From Phocoena phocoena (taxonomy: Eukaryota; Chordata; Mammalia; Artiodactyla; Phocoenidae), in NCBI RefSeq assembly GCF_963924675.1, contig NC_089240.1, forward strand, positions 117,743,680 to 117,807,679: 64,000 nt of DNA, written 5' to 3'. The translations under genes were made by a program, and so were the position numbers. Of the stretch, positions 56,985-64,000 are shown piece by piece. The notes beneath the pieces were generated by a model. It was given only the letters and a program-made list of their open reading frames with translations. It was not told where the DNA came from and made no database searches. Positions within the stretch are counted from its first letter, which is position 1, and every line of letters begins with the position of its first letter.

Positions 56985-58445
56985 ATCTGACATCCTAGGG
57001 CCAAAAGCATCATCCAGAAAAGAAAAAGTCCATAAATTGGACCTCATTAAAATTAGAACGTTTGTTCTGCAAAAGCCCAAACAAAGAGGATGAAAAGACA
57101 GTCTACAGTCTGGGAGAAAATATCTTCAAACCATATATCTGGCAAAGGACTGGAAACTCACAAAACTCAACCGTAAAAGCAAATAATTCAATCAGAAATT
57201 GGACATAAGACATGAATAATCATTTTACCGAGGAGGATATACAGGTGGCAGATAAACCCATAAAAAGATGTCCAACGTGATTAGGTCAACATCATTATCA
57301 GGAAAATGCAAATTAAAACCAAAATGGGATATCACTACACACCTCTCAGAATGACTAAAATAAAAAATAGTGAAAACATCAAATTCTGGCAAGGATATGG
57401 AGAAACTGGATCACTCATGCATTGCTGGTGGGGATGTGGTGGAAATGTGGAATGGCACAGCCATTCTGGAAAATAGTTTGGCGGTTTCTTTAAAAAATAA
57501 ACATGCAACTACCATATGACCTAGCAATTTCACTCCTGGCCATTGGTTCCAGACAACGAAGACTTGTGTTCATGTAAAAACTTGTACATGAATGTCCATA
57601 GCACCTATATTTGTTACAGCAAAAAACCTGGAAACAGCTCAGATACCCTTAATGGAATACGACCCAGCAATAAAAATGAATGAACTATTGGTACATGCAA
57701 CAACCCGTATGACTTGCCAGGGAACGATGCTGAGTGAAAAGAACCAATCTCAAAAGGTTACATACTCTATGATTTCATTTACGTAACATTCTTTTTTTTT
57801 TTTTTTTTTTTTGCGGTACGCGGGCCTCTCACTGTTGTGGCCTCTCCCGTTGCGGAGCGCAGGCTCCGGACGCGCAGGCTCAGCGGCCATGGCTCACGGG
57901 CCCAGCCGCCGCGGCATGTGGGATCTTCCCGGACCGGGGCACGAACCCGTGTCCCCTGCGTCGGCAAGCGGACTCTCAACCACTGCACCACCAGGGAAGC
58001 CCTGTAACATTCTTATAATGATAAAATTATAGAAATGGCAAAGAGATTAGTGGTTATCAGGGATTAGGCTCTGGGAAGGGGGTGCATGTGATTATTAAAA
58101 GGCTATAGGAAGGATCCTTGTGATGAAGGAACAGCTCAGTATCTTGACTGTGGTGGTAGATACATGAAACTACATATGTGGTAAAATTATATAGAACTAA
58201 ATACACTCACATTCGTGTGCGTGCACGCATACACACACAACACACACAAATGAGTACAAGTGAAAGTGGGGAAATGTGAATAAGATCAGCAGATCGTGCT
58301 AATATCAACCTGTTGGTTGTACTGTAGTTACCAAGATGTTACCCTTGGGGGAGCCTGGGTATCAGGTACGTAAGATCTCTCTGGATAATCTCTTACATTT
58401 GCATGTAAATCTACAATTTCTCAATAAAAATTTCAATAAAATATA
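56985..58445 (+). mobile_element. Old L1M ORF2 C-terminus and complete 3' end
   Basis: 'aaattggacctcattaaaatt', 'attgctggtggggatgtgg', 'gtggttatcagggattaggctctgggaagg', ending 'caataaaatatattataaac'. Interrupted by a SINE. A CA/CG patch at 58215-58248 lies within. Confidence 0.92.
57794..58003 (-). mobile_element. CHR-2 type SINE in L1M
   Basis: T run then 'gcggtacgcgggcctctcac' to head. A perfect 11-bp target duplication, gtaacattctt, at 57783-57793 and 58004-58014. Confidence 0.97.
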
Positions 58446-58879
58446 TTATAAACAGACGATTAATTGTAAACCCAAATCTGAAAATAAATTTTTGTAAAAG
58501 GGAAATGAGAGACAACCTTTAAGTCAGAGAGGCAAGTAGTAGAACTCCCAGGCCACCTCAGGTCTTTTGGCAATTTCTGCCCAGTGTACCATGTAAAGAA
58601 TCCTTATCTGAGGTCCTGTCTGGGCTGGTGGGACAGTGTGCCTCATCTGTGATGTCTGTCCTGCATGCAGGATGAGGAGTCCTCAAAAGAAGTGCTACAT
58701 GTTTGCCACCCATTCTATGATGGTGTGGGGGTCAGGGAAAGGATTTTGAGGCAGTGGGGCCTGGTTAGTGCTCTACAAATCCCAAAATTGTAAGCCGCTC
58801 CTTACAAGTCCAGTCAGAGACCCATTACTGTGCAGGCTTGTATACTAGCTGGCTCCTTAAGGGATGAGAACCATGGCTC
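58446..58879. other. Spacer, no gene seen
   Basis: Unassigned. Confidence 0.3.
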
Positions 58880-58990
58880 TTCTAACAGTAGCTGATATTC
58901 ACTGAACATGTCCCAGTGGCTAGGCCTTGTGCTAAGTGCGTTACATAAATTAATTTAGTTAATCCTCACGGCAGCCCTGTTACTTACCTT
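58880..58990 (-). mobile_element. MIR fragment
   Basis: 'ggccttgtgctaagtgcgttacataaattaa', 'taatcctcacggcagccctg'. Confidence 0.82.
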
Positions 58991-59264
58991 CAAAAACCAG
59001 GCTTTCTGGTGCCCAGGTGCCTCAACCCTGGCCCGTTCGGTGTTCTGCTTGCCCACAGGATCCTTGGCTGATACCTAGTTCTTCCTAGAGCAGATGAGAG
59101 GTCCTGGAGATTGGGCTCTGAGCATCCTTTCCCCTCAGGCTTCTCTTACCTGTGCCCCAGGATTGCTGGCCAGTTAGAAAGTGTGACTCTGCAGGGATCC
59201 TGGGCTCCCTCTGCCTATAACATCCTATGGTCACAAGCAGTGCTGCAGGGCGGGAATCTTGGCT

Positions 59265-59505
59265 AACAATGGCTGATATCTATGGAGTGTTTACTAGGTG
59301 CCAGACACTGTGCTCAGCCATGTTAGAGTGCCACTCTCATCCTCACATTTCATCCCCGCCAGCATCCCATGAAGTTGGTAGGATTTCCATCCCCCCTTTC
59401 CTGATAAAGAGACCAAGGTGAAGTTGCCCAAGTACACAGAGCTGGTCCATGCAGAGCAGATGTTTGAACCCAGGTCTGGCTGATGCAACAGCCCATGATC
59501 ACTTT
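59265..59505 (-). mobile_element. MIR
   Basis: 'gtttactaggtgccagacactgtgctc', 'agttgcccaagtacacagagctgg', 'gtttgaacccaggtctggctg'. A short L2 end ('ataggcgctcagtaaatatgtg') follows at 59515-59560. Confidence 0.9.
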
Positions 59506-59560
59506 CAGGGGTCTTTCCAGAACCTAGATAGGCGCTCAGTAAATATGTGAGGAATGAATG

Positions 59561-59947
59561 AAAGGTCACTCAATAAAGCCCACCCTTTGGCAGTGCCAAT
59601 CTGATAAGCAGTCCTGATATTATTTTCGGGTGCACATCTTCTGACCTTGTCTAGTGTGCTCAGTTAAACAGCACAGCTGAGTGTAATTTGAGACAGAAAA
59701 TTGAATGGGGTTCTCTTCATTTAGTGTGAACTTCATTGAAGTAAACTCCCGATGCACTTCAGAAGCCTCCAGGGGCATCATCAAAGATACATATGTAAAG
59801 CCTTGTGAGGATGAATGTCCCATCTAATTGGTCCCAAGTGGACACCAGGATTGGAGAGGTCACTATGTGAAGAAGCTTGTTGGACTTCTCTAAGCCTCCA
59901 ATGACATCTTCCTCCTCCAAGTTGCAATTACATTCTTGGGGCTGGAT
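59561..59947. other. Spacer, no gene seen
   Basis: Unassigned. Confidence 0.3.
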
Positions 59948-60418
59948 TGTTTAATGTTTTTCTTTTCAATGGAAGTATAGTTGATTTACAATGATCCAGG
60001 TGTACAGCAAAGTGATTGAGTTATACACACTTATATACATATATTCTTTTTCAGATTCTTTTCCATTATAGGTTATTACAAGATATTGAGTATAGTTCCC
60101 TGTGCTATACAGTAGGTCCTTATTGTTTATTTTATGTATAGTAGTGTGTATCTGTTAATCCCAGATTCCCAATTTATCCCACCCCCGCTATCCCCTTTGG
60201 TAACCATAAGTTCGTTCTCTAACTCTGTGGGTCTGTTTCTGTTTTGTAAATAAATTCATTTATATTATTTTTTCAATTTCACATATAAGTGATATCATAT
60301 AGTATTTGTCTTTCTCTGTCTGACTTACTTCACTAAATATGATAATCTCTAGGTCCGTCCACGTTGCAAATATTGAAGATGGCAATATTTCATTCTTTTT
60401 TATGGCTGAGTAATATTT

Positions 60419-60482
60419 CATTGAATATATCTATATATCTAAATATCTGTATCTACATATCTATATCTATGTCTATATACAC
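60419..60482. repeat. (TATC)/(TA)n expansion inside L1
   Basis: atatctatatatctaaatatct-type text, at the same L1 position as the tracts at 5357 and 28953. Confidence 0.92.
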
Positions 60483-61648
60483 CACACCTTATTAAGCCAA
60501 TCATCTGTTGATGGGCACTTGTATTGCTTCCCTGTCTTGGCTATTGTAAATAGTGCTGCTATGAACATTGGGGTGCATGTATCTTTTCAAATTAGAGTTT
60601 TCATCTTTTCCAAGTATATGCGCAGAAGCGGGATTGCTGGATCATATGGTAACTCTATTTTTAGTGTTTTTAAGGAACCTCCATACTGTTCTCCATGGTG
60701 GTTGCACCAATTTATATGCCCACCAACAGTGTAGGAGGGTTCCTTTTCCTCCACACCCTCTCCAGCATTTATTATTTGTAGACTATTTGATGATGGCCAT
60801 TCCGATGATGGGTGTGAGGTGATACCTCACTGTAGTTTTGATTTGCATTTCTCTAATAATTAGCGATGTTGAGCATCTTTTCATGTGCCTGTTGGCCATC
60901 TGTATGTCTTCTTTGGAGAAATGTCTATTTAAGTCTTCTGCCCATTTTGTCATTCTTTTTTTTTTTTGATATTGAGCTGTATAAGCTGTTTGTATGTTTT
61001 GGAAATGAAGCCACTGTCAGTTGTATCATTTGCAAATATTTTCTCCCACTTCGTAGATTGTCTTTTCATTTTGTTTATGGTTTCCTTTGTTGTGCAATAG
61101 CTTTTAAGTTTAATTAGGTCCCATTTATTTATTTTTGCTTTTGTTTCCATTACTCTAGGAGATGGATCCAAAAAAATATTGCTGTGATTTATGTCAAAGA
61201 GTGTTCTGCCTATGTTTTCCATTAGAGGTTTTATAGTATCCGGTCTTACATTTAGATCTTTAATCCATTTTGAGTTTATTTTTGTATATGGTGTTAGGGA
61301 GTGTTCTAATTTCATTCGTTTACATGTAGCTGTCCAATTTTCCCAGCATCACTTATTGAAGAGACCGTCTTTTCTCCATTGTATATTCTTTCCTTCTTTG
61401 TCGTAGATTAATTGACCATAAGTGTGTGGGTTTATTTCTGGACTCTCTATCCTGTTCCATTGATCTATGTGTCTGTTTTTGTGCCAGTATGACACTGTTT
61501 TGATTACTGTAGCTTTGTAGTATAGTCTGAAGTCACAGAGTGTGATTCCCCCAGCTCCGTTTTTCTTTCTCTAGATTGCTTTGGCTATCTTTTGCATCTA
61601 TGTTCATCAGTTATATTGGCCTGTATTTTTCTTTTTGTGTGGTGTCTT

Positions 61649-61977
61649 ATTTCTTTCTTTCTTTATTTTTATTTTTGGCTATGTTGGGTCTTTGTTGCTG
61701 CGCACAGGCTTTCTCTAGTTGCGGTGAGCGGGGGCTACTCTTTGTTTTGGTGCATGGGCTTCTCATTGCAGTGGCTTCTCTTGTTGTGGAGAACAGGCTC
61801 TAGGCATGCAGGCTTCAGTAGTTGTGGCTTGCGGGCTCTTGAGTGCAGGCTCAGTAGTTGTGGCGCATGGGCTTAGTTGCTCCACGGTATGTGAGATCTT
61901 CCTGGGTCAGGGCTTGAATCTGTGTCCCTTGCATTGGCAGGCAGATTCTTAACCACTGTGCCACCAGGGAGGCCCTC
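61649..61977 (-). mobile_element. Full-length CHR-1 type SINE in L1
   Basis: Target duplication tgtggtgtctt (61638-61648) and tgtggtatctt (61978-61988), 10 of 11. The L1 continues after it. Confidence 0.96.
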
Positions 61978-62041
61978 TGTGGTATCTTTGTCTGGCTTTA
62001 GTATCAGGGCAATGGTGGCCTCATAGGACTGTTTAATATTT

Positions 62042-62649
62042 AAGCCCATTAGGTTACCTGGGAGAACAACTTGTGGGGGGTTTAGGCCACACACGCTATC
62101 CTTCAAGAGATTTTGTCTCTCTCCTCCCACCTCCTCAAAGAGGTGGTAGAGAGGAAGATTTGAACTGTGATAGGAATAGGAGAGGGCAAAGGAATTAAAA
62201 AGCATGAGGTTGGGGGGAGATATATAAATGTTATAAATGTAGAGGATCATGCTAACAAGTGAAAATGGGAGCTGTATTCCTGGGTAGAGCTTATAAAGGG
62301 TTTGTGACTGAGATGTGGGGAACACAGAGGTGGAAGGAAAAATGGAAAGGGTAATTAGGAGCTTAAATATATATAGCTCAGACTCTGATGGGAGGAAGGA
62401 AGCCTCAAAAAAGACCTAGAGACTGGAAGTGGCACTGTCTCAGGTGGCTAAAGTTTAGAAGAAAGGAAAGTTCCACATACCATCCTCTAAGAAGGAAGTA
62501 GTCTGCATGGGTTATGGATTCCCAGTACCCCAAATGTGGTAGCTTTCTGATATGATTGCCCACTTGGCAGATTTCTCCCAAGTGGACTCTGGACAACTAG
62601 CATGGACCGGTTGGCCCTTTGGTGAAGAGGAAACCATACAATCTTTCCG
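62042..62649. other. Spacer, no gene seen
   Basis: AG-rich single-copy text; no exon supported. Confidence 0.35.
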
Positions 62650-63441
62650 TTTTAGAGAATTTCCAACTTTATTGAGCTGCAATTTAGATACAATAAGATT
62701 CACCCATTTTAAGTATATAGTTGGATGAATTTTAGTAATTGTATAAAGTCATATAACCACCACCATAATCAAGTTACAAGACAGTTCTGTGACCCTAAAA
62801 GATTTCCTTGTGCCCTTTTGTACTCTTCCAAGACCCCTGACCTCAAGCACCCACTGCTTTGCTTTCTGCCACTGTACTCTTTTGTGTTTGACTTCTTTCA
62901 CTTAGCACAATATTTTGGAGATTTATCCATGTTGTTGGGTCTATCAGTGGTTTGCTCCTTTTAACTGCACAGTTTGTTATCTGTTTATCAGTTGATACAC
63001 ATTTGAGTTGTTTCCAGTTTGGGACTATTATGAATAATGCTGCTAGAACTTTGGAGTGTATGTCTTTTCTGGACATATATTTTCAGTTCTTTTGGGTATT
63101 GATGCCAAGAAGTGGAATTGCTGGGTTATATGTTAGCGCCTGTTTAATTTTATAATGTATAGTATATATAATGTCCTGCCATACTGTTTTCCAGAGTGGT
63201 TGGAACCACTTTGGATTCCCACCAGTAATTTCTATGAGAGATCCTATGCTCCGTATCTTTGCCAACATATGATGTCAATCTTTGTAACATTAGCCATTTG
63301 AGTAGGTATATAGTGATATATCATTGTGTTTCTAATTCACGTTTTCTTTATGACTAATGATCTTGAGTATCTTTTCATGTGCTTATTAGCCATTCATATA
63401 CTTTCTTTTGTCAAATGTCAGTTCAAACATTTTGCCAATTT

Positions 63442-63560
63442 AAAAAAAATTTTCTAGCTTTAAATTTATTTTTGAGTTGGCCATAAAAATATAACCCTTA
63501 TGTTTTAACACACTTCATAAACAGATTCAAGGAATACAACTTATCAACACCATAGTAAAC
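63442..63560. mobile_element. Unidentified 119-bp insertion with perfect target duplication
   Basis: Bounded by acattttgccaattt at 63427-63441 and 63561-63575 (15 of 15). The interior is AT-rich and matches no family I know. The reverse strand has aaaataaatttaaagctag, an AATAAA signal near one end, as in an mRNA 3' end. Confidence 0.75.
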
Positions 63561-63694
63561 ACATTTTGCCAATTTCTTAAATGAGTTGTTTGTCTTCTTA
63601 TTGAATGATAGGAGATATTTATATATTATGAATACATGTCATATGTATTGCAAATAATTTTTCTCCCTGTCAGTGGCTTGCCTTTTTCTTTTCT

Positions 63695-63904
63695 TTTTTT
63701 AAATTAATTAATTTATTTTTAAAATATTTATTTATTTATTTGGCTGCTGCGGGTCTTTGTTGCGGCATGTGGGATCTTTTAGTTGTGGAATGCGGGATAT
63801 TTAGTTGCAGCATGTGGGATCTAGTTCCCTGACCAGGGATTGAACCCAGGCCCCCTGCATTGGGAGTGCGGAGTCTTAGCCACTGGACCACCAGGAGAAG
63901 TCCC
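63695..63904 (-). mobile_element. CHR-type SINE ('gcagcatgtgggatc' form) in L1M
   Basis: Reverse strand head at right ('...ccaccaggagaagtcc') and a (TTTA)n tail at left. The L1 resumes with 'ctttattttcttaataataac'. Confidence 0.92.
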
Positions 63905-64000
63905 TTTATTTTCTTAATAATAACTTTTCAATAGCAGAAGTTGTAAATTTTGATGAAGTCTAATTAATCAATTTTTTTCTTTTATGTACTAAGAAATCTT

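Larger units (their letters stand above)
59961..62028 (-). mobile_element. 5'-truncated L1, longest young-type copy here
   Basis: 3' UTR then ORF2 C-terminal third on the reverse strand. The frame at 60950-61315 (121 codons) reads [20 protein letters not shown]...[23 protein letters not shown], a clear ORF2 C-terminal segment. Flanking ttgtttaatgttt (59948-59960) and ctgtttaatattt (about 62029-62041) is a target duplication with two changes. A SINE at 61649 and a TA expansion at 60419-60482 interrupt it. Inactive. Confidence 0.93.
62650..64000 (-). mobile_element. L1M 3' end, runs off the window
   Basis: 'ttccaactttattgagctgcaatttag' (3' UTR) through 'ggaattgctgggttatatg' and 'gatcttgagtatcttttcatgtgc'. 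Split by an orphan insert (63442-63560) and a SINE (about 63695-63904). Continues to the last base. Confidence 0.9.

Noticed and set aside
60950..61315. 121-codon ORF with real protein similarity
   Set aside because: It is the C-terminal part of L1 ORF2 in a truncated copy, not a host gene.

Overview
This window reads as a cetacean (whale or dolphin) nuclear genome segment. It carries many CHR-type tRNA-related SINEs, including the GC-rich form that ends in pure poly(A) and is abundant in cetaceans. It also carries the matching cetartiodactyl L1 3' ends. I see none of the BovB or Bov-tA sequence that would mark a ruminant. The species call is inference from repeat content.

I find no protein-coding gene, exon, tRNA, rRNA or other functional RNA gene that I can support. 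The open reading frames of 60-177 codons are chance frames or lie inside L1, SINE, L2 or LTR copies. The longest repeat-free frames match no family I recognise. The window is best described as intergenic or deep-intronic DNA built from layers of transposon fossils.

Layout. 1-7.6 kb: a Tigger/MER2-like MITE with TA target sites, CHR SINEs, an old L1M piece, a solo MaLR LTR with a perfect 5-bp target duplication, a 5'-truncated L1 and an ERVL-like LTR. 7.7-10.2 kb: a broken L1 in which 5' UTR is joined directly to ORF2, then two SINEs. 10.5-15 kb: a tandem duplication and an old L1 broken up by SINEs. 15-17 kb: mostly single-copy DNA. 17-20.7 kb: L1 3' ends and an apparent SINE-L1 chimeric insertion. 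21-23.2 kb: L2, MIR and MLT1-like LTR fossils. 24.4-30.1 kb: one old L1 opened by an opposite-strand L1, a SINE and a younger L1. 31-32.7 kb: another old L1. 33-44 kb: a repeat-poorer stretch with two hAT elements, a 21-bp-arm perfect palindrome, a local duplicated segment and the best candidate conserved non-coding DNA (42.4-43.9 kb). 44-56 kb: MIR and L2 fossils, including a long L2/CR1 reverse-transcriptase relic. 56-64 kb: old L1 copies with SINE insertions and one unidentified 119-bp insert with perfect target duplications.

The value of the window is in insertion history. Many insertions have readable target-site duplications, so the order of events can be reconstructed. I found no convincing new gene system. 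The most unusual items are the SINE-L1 chimera, three L1 copies with microsatellite growth at the same internal site, the palindrome with its neighbouring duplicated segment, and the orphan insert. All family names come from memory of consensus sequences and were not checked by alignment.
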